Source: Haplomitrium mnioides
Lineage: Eukaryota; Marchantiophyta; Haplomitriopsida; Calobryales
DNA: 29,211 nucleotides
NCBI GenBank assembly: GCA_049999725.1
Contig: JBNGIS010015970.1
Coordinates: 1-29,211, forward strand
Direction of reading: 5' to 3'
Below the pieces are notes generated by a model that ran no database searches, was not told where the DNA came from, and saw only the letters and a program-made list of their open reading frames with translations. The position numbers and the translations under genes were made by a program. Every line of letters begins with the position of its first letter. The stretch's first letter is position 1. Positions 1-9,431 of this stretch are shown piece by piece.

Positions 1-24
1 GAGAGAGAGAGAGAGAGAGAGAGA
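1..24. repeat. (GA)n microsatellite at window edge
   Basis: The window opens with an uninterrupted GA dinucleotide run of 24 bases. It is cut by the window edge, so its true length is unknown. No neighbouring gene uses it. Confidence 0.95.
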
Positions 25-972
25 TGATGGACTTAGCAAATTATAGAGGGTTTGAAGGGAACCATGCTACAGAGAGACTTAACGAACAATAAGGAGGAAG
101 TAGCAACACGACAAAGGGTCTAGTCATTACACTACAATGCCATGGAGACAGCAAGTGAGGCTAGTAGAGGGAAAATTGAAGCACAAGATAGTTGATTGTG
201 GGTATAGTGCAATTGCGACTAAGGGAAGGTTGGAATTTAATTTCCCTACAAGGAATTCATGATAAGGAATGGACAATTTCTCTGAGGACCTCGTTGGAGA
301 TGGCAGAGGAGGTTAGCTGGAAGTCAGAGAAATTAAAATAGAGCCAAATTGGTTGCGCTTGGGCTACCTACTTGCTGACACATAAGTTTTGACATTAGAG
401 ACAAGGAGTTATAGGCAGAAGGAGAGCTTATTGGAAGGGGATTGTGATCACGAGTTTGAGAGCTAGAAAGGAGAAGTAGGAGCCCAAGGGGTTGAGGTGA
501 GTATTCAAGAGCAAGCGTTGGCTACGTCAGAGAAGGGGATCTGGACTGGTGAGGTAGATATAATGTTAGCAAAAGGCTCCATTGGAGGTGAACTCACCAT
601 TGCAATATAGAGACACATGATGTCGGCTACACTTCTTTAGCTACTTGAATCTACAAGCTAACGAGGGTAGGCTACTTTGAAATCAAGACCATCCAAGAAT
701 CTAGAGTGGAATTGAATCTACATCAAATAGTGGGAAGATCCCCCATGCTTGCCACAAAGGGTTAGCTTAGTGTGAGCACAACATCCAATTAGTGGTGCAA
801 GGCTGGGTTACAAGTAAGTATCGGTTTCTTGTTTGCTGCAAGCTAGCTTATGAGGCAACCGTTCTTTAAAAAGGGAGTGCACAATAGGAGGGGTGACAAG
901 GGTGGAGTGGGTGACTAGTGGTGGAGAGCATTACCTCCCTAGCTGGGGAGTAACAAATGAGGACTTCTTTAA
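25..972. other. Degenerate sequence, nothing recognised
   Basis: About 950 bases with no frame free of stops for more than a short distance and no motif I can name. The region lies directly upstream of a gag-like fragment on the plus strand. It may be the decayed front of the same retroelement, but nothing here proves that. Confidence 0.4.
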
Positions 973-1266
973 ATGAGGGAATTGAAGAAGAGGAGAGGGG
1001 AAACCCTAGAGGAGTTGCACCCCCAATTTTGGGAGCTTGCACTAGCCCTACCACCTGAGTGCACCAAGGAGCAGCTATTAGAGTGGTTTCTTGCAGCCCT
1101 TCTCGAAGAGGAACAAAAATGGGTGAAACGGCTCCACCCCCGTAGCTTGGCTCACGAGGCCAAGATTGCCCAATCATGCGAAGGGGAAATGGGGTGGGTT
1201 TGGACAAGGCAACATGTCAAGCAAGTACCTAACCTATGTCGGGTAGGGAAGTTCCTTCGGAATTAG
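973..1266 (+). pseudogene. Fragment of Ty3/gypsy gag (third, unrelated copy)
   Basis: A 97-residue open frame whose first ~55 residues look like the C-terminal half of a plant retrotransposon gag (capsid) domain. It has a basic segment with RRGE, then a hydrophobic helix-like stretch ending in WFLAAL. The gag of element 1 (minus strand, near 14550) has the same order and the same WFLAAL block, followed in both by a segment ending in AQS. Capsid N-terminus, zinc knuckle and pol are not seen, and the frame ends at a stop at 1264-1266. The product would have assembled virus-like particles. I infer an old plus-strand gypsy relic that predates the element 1 insertion next to it. The assignment rests on pattern similarity only, so it is moderate. 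Confidence 0.45.
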
Positions 1267-2098
1267 ATGAGCAAAGAGCCACATGCAGGATCAATGCAGC
1301 AAAATCAAGGGAGGATCAGCCTTGGTCAGAGGAGCTGATCGGGTCTGCCAACGATCAGGTGTCATCAATTTTGGTAGGATAGTTTGGATGTTTATTTTGC
1401 ATTTTTTTGCAGTCAATTCAAGTAGAGGTAGTCACGCAACCAACAACAGAGGGAGAGCAAGCCATCATGGTCCATATGCAACGGCCATCTAGTCACGAGT
1501 AAAAACAAACCCAAAGGACAGCAATGTCATCGGCTTTTCCCAACCGTGCAGCCAATCTGATCTTCTGCAACGTGCAAGTGTTGCAAGGGCGCACTACCCT
1601 TAGAAGTGAAGTAATGTCAACTAGCTAGGAACGGGGCTACATCAAAAAAAATTCAAAATATGGGTATGTGCGTTGTCTTTTCCTCTGCAAAGGTGAGTTT
1701 TTCGGTCTCAGCCTTCCTTCAACGACAAACAAGAGATAAGGGAGGAAACACAACAAATGTCACCGAAGCATCAAGGCAACTTGTTTAAGGATTTCCAGGA
1801 GGGCATGGAAATAAGAGGATCAGGTGGTGATTGGTGCCATTTGGAGGTGGCCATGATGACAAGGCAGCAACTTGGAGGAACACTTAGGGCATGACTACAG
1901 TTGGAGCAGATGGTGGAATTGCATTGAAAAATTGAGATCTCATCATTAACCAGATAAAGTGTGAGGACAAGAAAAGGATTAGACCCTAGAATGTAGAGAC
2001 TCGTAGAAAAAATTCTAATATAACAAAAACATTTTTTTTTTTGAAGTGTAACTAACTAGGAGTAGGATGGAAAAAAATAACTAGCAAATGCCAAAGTG
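1267..2098. other. Degenerate sequence, nothing recognised
   Basis: About 830 bases between the gag-like fragment and element 1. Short open frames are present but none has a recognisable domain. No LTR end, primer-binding site or repeat unit was found. It is probably the rest of a heavily decayed retroelement interior, by position only. Confidence 0.35.
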
Positions 2099-2103
2099 AA
2101 TGG
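2099..2103. repeat. Target-site duplication of element 1, left copy (AATGG)
   Basis: The five bases before the LTR end TGTCACTC read AATGG. The five after the other end of element 1 (18347-18351) read AACGG. Four of five match, and the mismatch is a C/T transition. The length fits Ty3/gypsy integration. Confidence 0.65.
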
Positions 2104-2466
2104 TGTCACTCCCTTCCTTCAGGCCTTAACCTTCACAAGTGCCACTTGGAAGGCAAGGGAGGACAGAAACAGGGGATTAAGGTTCTTTTCTGAGATGGCC
2201 CCTATCCAGATATCACTTTGAGGCCTTAAGAAATCTCTCTTACCTTACAAGCCCTTTACTCACCTCCTCATTCTCAATAGCATACAATCTGATCATCCAC
2301 TCATAACACCCAAGTCCACATTCATGCCACACCAATATTCCTTGTGTAAATCTTTCAATGTACTTCAAGGGTCCCAAATCTAGACCCTACCACCTTGTGT
2401 ATACTTCAGAGGCAGAAGTGTATTGGACCCTATGCCAATGGACAATAACAAGGGACTGGGCTCCCC

Positions 2467-2471
2467 CTCTC
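2467..2471. repeat. Target-site duplication of copia, left copy (CTCTC)
   Basis: CTCTC precedes the copia LTR and is repeated exactly at 6301-6305. The other LTR of element 1 has a single CTCTC at the same place (15503-15507). Confidence 0.97.
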
Positions 2472-2727
2472 TGTTGAAATACCAAGCTCTGTACGTAAAC
2501 CGTTGGGATGACGAGTAGAGACTTATTTTTAACCCTCTTTAGGGTTAGTTTCGTTAAGTTAATTTAGGGTAAATTTAAGTATAAATACAAGGGTATGTAG
2601 AGAGAAAAGTAGGGAGATCGAAGAGAGCGCCGCCATGCCGCAAGCCTCTTCCTTTTTGTAAATCCATTGTGTTGAATACGATCTCTCATATTTGCCTCCA
2701 AAGATTTATCTCCTCGATTTCTTTACA
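2472..2727 (+). repeat. Copia 5' LTR
   Basis: 256 bases, TGTTG...TTACA, matching 6045-6300 with four substitutions (at about 2490, 2552, 2640 and 2684). It contains a TATA-like box about 108 bases in. It is immediately followed by the primer-binding site. Confidence 0.97.
2580..2587 (+). promoter_or_regulatory. TATA box of copia 5' LTR
   Basis: TATAAATA sits about 108 bases into the LTR, a usual place for the U3 promoter of a short plant copia LTR. The identical box is in the 3' LTR at 6153-6160. Motif and position support the call; the transcription start is not known. Confidence 0.7.
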
Positions 2728-2743
2728 TGGTATCAGAGCCTGG
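2728..2743 (+). other. Copia primer-binding site (initiator tRNA-Met type)
   Basis: TGGTATCAGAGC starts at the first base after the LTR. This is the standard plant copia site complementary to the 3' end of initiator methionine tRNA, from which minus-strand DNA synthesis starts. Confidence 0.95.
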
Positions 2744-2857
2744 TTTGTGAGGAGAATACGATCGCAAAGAGTAGACGATCAATTTGGTTTGATATCCTTT
2801 TTGCCCAAGGTGGTCAGAGTTGTGCTTGAAGTTTGGAGGTGTCGAGAAGTTGCGTAA

Positions 2858-4033
2858 ATGGGTGATTCCAATACTGTCGGTATTGAGAAGTTGGAGAAGA
2901 ACAACTACCAGCCGTGGAGGTTCCGGATGAGGAACTATTTGATAGGCAAGAGCCTATGGGGGTATGTTTCAGGTGAAGAAAAGGAACCGCAACTTCCTTC
3001 AGTGAATATAGCAGATCAAGAATTGAAAGCATGGAAAGCTTGGAACGAAAAAGATAAGAAGGTGATGTTTTTGATTTCGCAGAATTTGTCAAACAGTATG
3101 GTTGGACACATACAAGATTTGGAGTCTTCAAAAGATGTATGGGATACGTTAGAAAGGCTCTACAGTACAAATACTAGAGCTAGAAAGATTCAATTGAAAA
3201 ATGAGTTGAATAACATAAAGAATGCACGTAACATGTCGGTGAATGATTATGTCTTGAAGATAAAAGAGACATCAGATGCATTGGGATCTATTGGTGTGGT
3301 TACAGAGGATGATGATTTAGTGTCTGCAGTATTGAATGGTTTGAAGGATGATAAGAAGTGGAAACCGTTTGCCACTTCTGTTTATGTTCGGGAAAATCTT
3401 CCTAATTTTGATGAGCTAGTCTCCTTGATGATAATAGAGGAGAGAAACATTGGTGGACCTATTTCAAAAAACGGTTCTAATGAGCAGGCACAGAGCTTCT
3501 ACTCAGTATATGGTAGAAGCAGGGGGAGATCCCAAAGAGGACGTGGTGAAGGTAGAGGTTCTGTACAACATAACCAAAATCAACAAAAGTTTGAGAATAC
3601 ATCTGGTGGTAGAGGCCGCGGAAATTTTCGAGGAAGTAGAAGCTTTCGTGGAAGAGGTGGAAGGAAAAACAATATTGATGTAGTTTGTTGGGAGTGTGGA
3701 AAAGTAGGTCATTATGCAAATGATTGCTATAGCAGGTCCAACAACAATAACAGAGGATATAATCGGAGACAACAAGGAAATTATGCATCGTCATCGAAGA
3801 GTGATGGTGATCGTCTCTTTGTTTTGCAACATATAATGAGTACTTATACACAAGGTTGTGAAAGTGATGCATGGTATGCGGATTTTGGTGCATCAAACCA
3901 TATGACACATCATAAAAATTGGTTAAAAGAGCTGCATGATCCAGAGCAGCAAGGATATGTGGAAACAGGTGATGCTACAGTTCATCCAATTGAGCAGATG
4001 GGAAATGTTCCACTTTCTACACATGATGGATAG
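2858..4033 (+). pseudogene. gag: Copia gag and start of protease
   Basis: A 391-residue frame beginning at the first ATG with a copia gag after the leader. Residues 1-200 form the gag domain that builds the particle. Residues 218-270 are rich in RG/GR, typical of RNA binding. Residues 277-290 are a CCHC zinc knuckle (C277, C280, H285, C290) for packaging element RNA. The aspartic protease begins near residue 338, where the expected D-S-G-A active site reads D342-F-G-A. The Ser-to-Phe change is a single base in codon 3884-3886 (TTT, where TCT encodes Ser). A TAG at 4031-4033 ends the frame, but the same frame continues as protease and integrase after it. Gag itself appears complete; the polyprotein is broken. 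Confidence 0.93.
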
Positions 4034-4678
4034 TCAAAGTATATGGCTGATGTGTTCTATATACCAACAATTACAAAGAATTTGGTATCTGTTGGTCAAA
4101 TGGTAGAACAAAGATTACAAGTTGTTTTTAATGAAGACAATTGTTTTGTGGAGGATTTGAAGAACAGAAACAGATTGGTTGCCAGAGGAAGTAAGATTGG
4201 AAGGATGTTTGCATTGGATGTAAAGACTTCAATGGTAAATGACAGTGTCATGTATACGCAAAAGAATACAGTTATTGAAGATGTAGATATCTGGCACAAA
4301 AGAATGGGACATGTGAATCTACAAAGGCTGAGATCAATGCAGTCTATGGGTGTAGTTACCGGCTTGCCAAGGTTCAAGAATGTTGATATGCAGAAGGTGT
4401 GTGAAGCATGTCAGTTTGGAAAACAATCAAGGCATCCGTTCTCGCATCAAAGAAATGTGAGTAAAAATCCTTTAGACGTAGTACATTATGATGTGTGGGG
4501 ACCTAATGAGCATGCATCAATGTCAGGAAATAAGTATTTTGTTACCTTTGTGGATGACCATACAAGGAAGGTATGGGTTTATTTTATGAAGTCAAAAGGA
4601 GAAGTGTTTGAGCATTTTAAAAGCTTTAAAAAGATGGTTGAGAAACAATCAGGATTGCAAATTAAATGTCTACGGTGA
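4034..4678 (+). pseudogene. pol: Copia protease C-terminus and integrase N-terminal half
   Basis: The same frame as gag, after the TAG at 4031. Counting from the methionine at 4043, residues 1-60 complete the protease-like region. The integrase zinc-binding HHCC motif follows (H85, H90, C120, C123). The catalytic core begins with LDVVHYDVWGP, where D150 is the first catalytic acidic residue. A TGA at 4676-4678 interrupts the core immediately before the second catalytic aspartate (codon 4679-4681). Integrase inserts the cDNA into chromosomal DNA. No frameshift occurs between gag and this part, only point stops, which suggests a recent single-frame polyprotein. Confidence 0.92.
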
Positions 4679-5932
4679 GATGGTGGAGGTGAGTATTTTT
4701 CACGAGAGTTTAACAGATTTTTGGTAGATCATGGTGTGAAGAGGCAATTCACATGCAGATATACTCCACAACATAATGGAGTTGCAGAGAAAAAAAATAG
4801 GCATATAGCAGAAATCGCTCATGCCTTGATTAATGAGAAAAACATGCCAAAATACTATTGGGCAGAGGATGTACATACAGGTGTATATATCATGAACATG
4901 ACTCCTACAACAGGAATACATGATATTACTCCAGAAGAAAGATTTACAGGTAACAAAAGTGACGTATCTCACTTGAAAGTATTTGGATGTATTGCATATG
5001 TACACATACTAGATGAGCTAAGGACTAAGCTAGATCCTAAAGCTGAAAGGTGTATTTTCATTGGGTATTCTTTGGAACAAAAAGGATACCGATGTTACAA
5101 CCCTGTAACACGTAAAATCAGGGTAAGTAGAGATGTTGTATTTGATGAGTTGAGTAGTTGGTATGGTGTAGAAAAAGTTGTGAAGACTCATATGGAGGAA
5201 GAAGTAGTGCACGAAAAATCAGAAAATCAGGAATTACAATCACAACTGTTGAGTGGACCAGGAGAAAGTTCAAACACTCTGTCTAAGAGTATTAGTCCGT
5301 GGTTAGGAAGATTGAGTTCAAGTTCACCAAATGTATCAATTGGAAGTGCTGAAAGTAAGACAAGTTCAGCAAAGGGAAAGGAAAAGGCGGATCAGCATAT
5401 GGATACAAGTCACTTAAATAATGGTGAAGAGGTTGATATACCTACTTTGCAAACACCTTGTGTGCAAAGAATGCAAGATGAGGTACGTAGATCTACACGT
5501 ATAAGGTATCCAGTAAGGAGGTTGAGTTATGATAGTTTTTCTGCACATCATTATGCATATATGATGAAAGTTATACAGGATGTAGAACCCACTTGTTTTG
5601 AGGATGCAATTGGCATACCTGAATGGGAGTTAGCTATAGATGAGGAAGTGAATGCACTTGATGAGAATGAGACTTGGAAGCTAACACCACTACCTCATGG
5701 GAAGAAAGCGATTGGTTGTAAGTGGGTTTACAAAGTTAAGCATAATGCAGATGGTTCGATAAGCAGGTACAAGGCTAGACTAGTAGCCAAAGGATTTGCT
5801 CAGACATATGGGATAGATTTTGATGAAACGTTCAGTCTTGTTGCAAAGATGGCAAACAATCCGGTGTTGAAGTTCATTACCATTACATACGAGAGAAGGT
5901 ACTTGAAGGTGAAATTGATTTGGTATATGTGA
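4679..5932 (+). pseudogene. pol: Copia integrase C-terminal half and truncated RT
   Basis: Continues the frame past the TGA. It opens with the second integrase catalytic aspartate in a DGGGEY context, then the third (Glu in NGVAEKKNR, codon 4787-4789). Further on comes the C-terminal region with KVFGC, IFIGYS and KGYRCYNP. A serine- and acid-rich linker follows. The N-terminal fingers of copia RT start near 5600 (ETWKL, CKWVYK, RYKARLVAKGFAQ, DFDETF). At about 5850 RT stops matching: the palm with the catalytic YVDD and nearly all of RNase H are missing. Sequence that resembles the RNase H tail follows in another frame, so the last ~20 residues of this frame are nonsense. The stop at 5930-5932 is a consequence of that. 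Confidence 0.92.
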
Positions 5933-6084
5933 ATACAGATGAGCAAGTAGCTAATATTTTTACAAAGTCAATAGGTGCAGAGAAGCTACATAAGTTTCGA
6001 ACTATTATGGGAGTGCTTGACATTGGCTTGAGCTTGAGGGGGAGTGTTGAAATACCAAGCTCAGTACGTAAACCGTTGGGATGA
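5872..6084 (+). pseudogene. pol: Copia RNase H C-terminal tail, frame-shifted, running into the LTR
   Basis: In the frame starting at 5872 the sequence reads HYHYIREKVLEG..., then TDEQVANIFTK and an LRGSVE end. This is the conserved C-terminus of plant copia RNase H just before the purine tract. It is one base out of frame with the RT fragment upstream. The short NNPV segment at about 5858-5866 also looks like RNase H sequence from just upstream, so I infer one large deletion near 5850 and a second, small one near 5868 that causes the frameshift. The reading frame passes through the purine tract and ends at a TGA inside the 3' LTR (6082-6084). Confidence 0.85.
6034..6044 (+). other. Copia polypurine tract
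   Basis: TTGAGGGGGAG abuts the 3' LTR. This is the usual site where plus-strand synthesis is primed in copia elements, and it overlaps the end of the pol frame. Confidence 0.88.
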
Positions 6085-6300
6085 CGAGTAGAGACTTATT
6101 TTTAACCCTCTTTAGGGTTAGTTTTGTTAAGTTAATTTAGGGTAAATTTAAGTATAAATACAAGGGTATGTAGAGAGAAAAGTAGGGAGATCGAAGAGAG
6201 CGCCGCCATGCCACAAGCCTCTTCCTTTTTGTAAATTCATTGTGTTGAATACGATCTCTCATATTTGCCTCCAAAGATTTATCTCCTCGATTTCTTTACA
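6045..6300 (+). repeat. Copia 3' LTR
   Basis: 256 bases, four differences from 2472-2727. Followed directly by the second CTCTC target duplication (6301-6305) and then by the resumed LTR of element 1. Confidence 0.97.
6153..6160 (+). promoter_or_regulatory. TATA-like box in copia 3' LTR
   Basis: TATAAATA, the exact counterpart of 2580-2587. In a 3' LTR it could in principle drive read-out into the flanking LTR of element 1. Confidence 0.5.
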
Positions 6301-7432
6301 CTCTCAAGGTTGTTCCAGGGTCTTGTACAATTATAATTCCTGTCTACTCTACTATGAATTGTTTCCTACATAATAAAACAGAGTCAAGAGCAAAGAGCAC
6401 TGACCCCATGGTCACAGGACTGTGTCAAAGGACATGGCTCCCCCTTCAAAGGCTGTCCCACGTTCTGAACAACTGGTACCTGAATAATCCTAGTCTAAGT
6501 GTCTCTTATATAATATATTCAGAATGCAAATCTAACTAATACAACTATACACAAATACAACACATCCAAACCTTGCACTGTACCAAAACAAAGGCCTTGC
6601 AGGACCACTGGAACTGGTGTTCCTAGTAGACTCCTCCCTTTTGGAGCAACTTACCTCTTCAATCTTTCACATCGGCTCCACACACAAACCCTTCTTCCAA
6701 ATAGTTTTCAACTTCCATTTCTAGAAGCCTTGGATTTACTTCCTCAAGCTCGAAAGAGGATTTCTTTCACTTCCACCCCTAGAAGATAGTCCTCTTGACT
6801 GCAGGTAGCTCACTCCACCTTTGAGCCTCGAACAAATCTTCTCCGCAATACACAGGCACTAGCATAGCCACCCTCTTCATAGCTCCACCTGAAAGATAGC
6901 ACCAGAGCATACTCCAAGCACTCTGGGTTGATGCTCCCGCACAAAGAATGTAGAGATGACCCCAAGATCCCACTTGGCAGTCTTAACCGAATTCTCAACA
7001 GAACGGATCCCCTTCAAATTCCTCGTATTGATCCACCTCCGCTCTTGGTTCACCCATAGGGATAAGTCCACTTGGATCGCCCAAGCCTCTAGAGCTCCCC
7101 TCCCAACAATTCTCAACATCCCTCCAGTCCACCTCCACCCCTGCTAGCTCCCAACGCGAGTACACTCGCTTCATGTGATTTCTCAATGGAATCTCACTCA
7201 TGCCTTACCTCGTTTGCATTTTCCTTGTCTCGAGATCGTTGGCATGTCTCTAGCTTGCTTACACATCAACCCGAATGAATTCGCAGCTCGTTGAGGTATA
7301 CTCTCCAAGCTTCCACTGCTCTGAATCCTTCCCGTTCGAAATGTCATTATTCCCGTTAGGCTCGAACATGGACGTTGTGACACCTGTCTCGCTGGTTTGT
7401 TGAATGATGCAAAGTACAATGGTCAGATGGGA

Positions 7433-7755
7433 GTGAGTCTAAGGAATCTCACAGACTAAGATTCCGAAGATTCCCATGGAACCCAAGTCCGAAGAACCCC
7501 TCGGATTAGAGTTTCAAAGAATCCCGCGGAAAAGGAGTCCAAAGGAATCTCTTAGATTCACATCCGAAGATACCTATGGAATAGGGTTCCGAAGCATCCC
7601 ACGAAAAAGGAGTTTGACGGAATCTCAAAGATTCACATCCAAAGATACTTGCGGAACAGGGTTCTGAAGCATCCCGCAGAAAAGGAGTCTGACGGAATCT
7701 CAAAGATTCACATTCGAAGATTCCCACGGATCCGAGTCCGTAGAATCCAACGAAA
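7433..7755. repeat. 75-bp tandem repeat array in element 1 3' LTR
   Basis: About four degenerate units with a 75-base period. Anchor ATTCACAT-like words fall at 7556, 7631 and 7706, and each unit carries AAAAGGAGT and CCGAAGA-type words. A matching array is in the other LTR at about 16660-16960. Because 75 is a multiple of three, the array produces open frames that are not genes. Confidence 0.85.
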
Positions 7756-7959
7756 CCCAGGGTCTATTGTTGACTTTCCCTCTGTTGCCGCCATCTGACG
7801 CCACATTCAACCTAGAAGTTGGACCAACGCTTTGACCTTGCTCTGTAGTTGACTGCGGATCCCAAGCCGAAGAATTCGACGGACGGGAAAGTTTCGAAAG
7901 ATCTCTCAGACTCCTCTGCAATGCCATGTGTTAAGGCTGACTTTCTTCCGTGTCGCCGT

Positions 7960-8440
7960 CCAATGTCGTTTTCAAAGGGGAAGGCGCACCACCGCGATGA
8001 CTTGATTCCATGGTTGACCTCCCTTTAACCCGAGGGATCCAACAGGCTCTCTTGGAGTGCCATGTAATCCAAAGCTGCACCGTCTAATGCCATTTTAGAA
8101 GGGGAAGGCGGACCAACAGGATGACCTGGTTCCGTGGTTGACTCCTCTCTGACTCGAAGGATCCAACGGATTCTTCCTGAGTGCCACGTAATTTGCACGA
8201 GCACCATCCGACGCCGTTTTCAAAGGGGAAGGCCGACTGATGCTTTGACATGGTTCCGTGGAATCCAACGGGCCCTACCGCACCGCCACGTGTCCACTGA
8301 ATCTCTTTGAGCTCTTCGAGGACGTCACGTAATCCGAGAGGCCGCTGTCCGATGCCATTTTCAACAGTGGAGCTTGACCGTCGTGTTGACTTGAGGTTCC
8401 GATGAAGACCGTGGACTCTCCCTTTCGGCCATGTTTCCAC
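7960..8440. repeat. 124-bp tandem repeat array in element 1 3' LTR (extra unit)
   Basis: The anchor TTTTCAAAGGGG (or a near match) occurs at 7969, 8093 and 8217, a spacing of 124, and a more diverged one at 8358. Units share CCACGTAAT, GATCCAACGG and GGTTCCGTGG words. The partner LTR has anchors at 17194, 17318 and 17459 only, so this copy has one unit more. Confidence 0.85.
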
Positions 8441-9248
8441 AAAGCTCCGCAAGCCTCCTACGCGTGCGACGTTTCCGCTGAAGCCCCATGGACATCCCGG
8501 GCTTGCCATCTCTCCGTAAGGATCCGCGGACTCCTTGGGCTTGCCACAACCTCGTAGAGACCCGCAGACTCTCTTACGATGTCACATAACTTGCTGAATC
8601 TGGCGAAGTCCTCCGAAGACGCCACGTTTCCACTAAATTTTGCAAGCGCTAAAGGAAGGGGTTGCGGACCCCAATAGAACCTGTTTCACACTAGAGGGAT
8701 CGAAGCGTCCCCCGATCCCTGGCCTAGTTGCTGCTCACGAAGGCCTTGACCCTTTCTTTCTCTCCCTGATCTTCGCCTTTGGTGTGTGGCATCTGCAAGC
8801 TTGCCACGTGGCCTTTCCTTGTCTATGGCCTCTTCTACCACTGCCATCCTTCGACCTCCGCCTCGCGTCTTGGATCCTTCAATCTTCCTCGTGGTTGATC
8901 GCCTCTGGTGAGGTTCCTTCCTCCCTGCTAGGCCTTGACTCTTGCATTCCAATGACAATTACAGGTTCCCTTTTGCTTCCGTAGAATTTTAGTGGTGCCC
9001 CTCTTGCGGGCGGACACAGCTCCGTGTTTTACCCCCGAAGCCCTCTACAAGCCCATCTTTAGTCGACCTCCCTCCTCGTTCTTCACCACTCCACTCCCTT
9101 CCTCGGATCTAGGCGATCCGCTCTTATGTGCTGATTGAAGTCAATCCACTGCTTTCGAGGTACCACAACACTTACAAGAGGGAATTGGTGCCAATGCCAC
9201 CTTAGATCTCTTGAATTCCTCCTTAATACTCCAAATCATTGGTTGACA

Positions 9249-9262
9249 TAACTCCTCATTTG
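9249..9262 (-). other. Element 1 3'-LTR junction / polypurine tract (degenerate)
   Basis: On the minus strand the bases before the 3' LTR read AAATGAGGAGTTA, then TGTCAACC. Element 2 has GAAAAGGGGAGTTA and the same TGTCAACC. The purine run here is broken by a T, consistent with decay. Confidence 0.7.
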
Positions 9263-9431
9263 AGTGTCAAGCGACCTCGCGAACACCCTTCCCCGTTCCT
9301 CAATCTGTTGGTTGCCTCCTCCGTAGTGATCATTGACTGGCTTCCGTAGTTGCTGCAGTGCAATGTCCCAAAATGCCCCTCACATACTCACACACGCACA
9401 CCCCCTGGACTCACACACATACTCACCCTTG
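9263..9431 (-). other. 3' untranslated interior of element 1
   Basis: Non-coding stretch between the pol stop (9432-9434) and the polypurine tract. It contains CA-rich words on the plus strand (9380-9425). No feature is recognised. Confidence 0.6.

Larger units (their letters stand above)
2472..6300 (+). mobile_element. Ty1/copia LTR retrotransposon, internally deleted, nested in an LTR
   Basis: A 3829-bp plus-strand element with 256-bp LTRs beginning TGTTG and ending TTACA, a primer-binding site directly after the left LTR, a purine tract directly before the right LTR, and perfect CTCTC target duplications. The interior reads gag, protease, integrase, partial RT and the tail of RNase H, which is copia order with integrase before RT. 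The two LTRs differ at only four positions, three of them transitions, so this is the youngest datable insertion in the window. Most of RT and RNase H has been deleted and the frame has stops, so this copy cannot encode reverse transcriptase. It could still be mobilised by a related intact copy, because its cis-acting sites look whole. Confidence 0.97.
2104..9248 (-). repeat. 3' LTR of element 1, interrupted by a copia element
   Basis: The segments 2104-2471 and 6301-9248 align end to end with the LTR at 15141-18346 once the copia insertion and one CTCTC copy are removed. Net length is about 3311 bp against 3206 bp. A hand alignment of the ~230 bases after 6301 with those after 15503 gives about 8% differences. 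The LTR carries two internal tandem arrays (75-bp and 124-bp units), and this copy has one 124-bp unit more than its partner. It ends at 9248 in TTGACA. Confidence 0.93.

Noticed and set aside
866-1207. 113-residue minus-strand open frame
   Set aside because: It lies antisense to the gag-like fragment, has no recognisable domain, and looks like a shadow.
2669-2857. 62-residue plus-strand frame before copia gag
   Set aside because: It covers the LTR end, primer-binding site and untranslated leader, and ends just before the gag ATG. No domain.
7433-8440. Regularly spaced repeats that could suggest a CRISPR-like array
   Set aside because: Units are contiguous and degenerate with no unique spacers, and they occur in both LTRs of a plant retrotransposon.
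8084-8549. Minus-strand open frames up to 141 residues within an LTR
   Set aside because: They follow the 124-bp array of the LTR; the equivalent place in the other LTR has different frames. No domain is seen.
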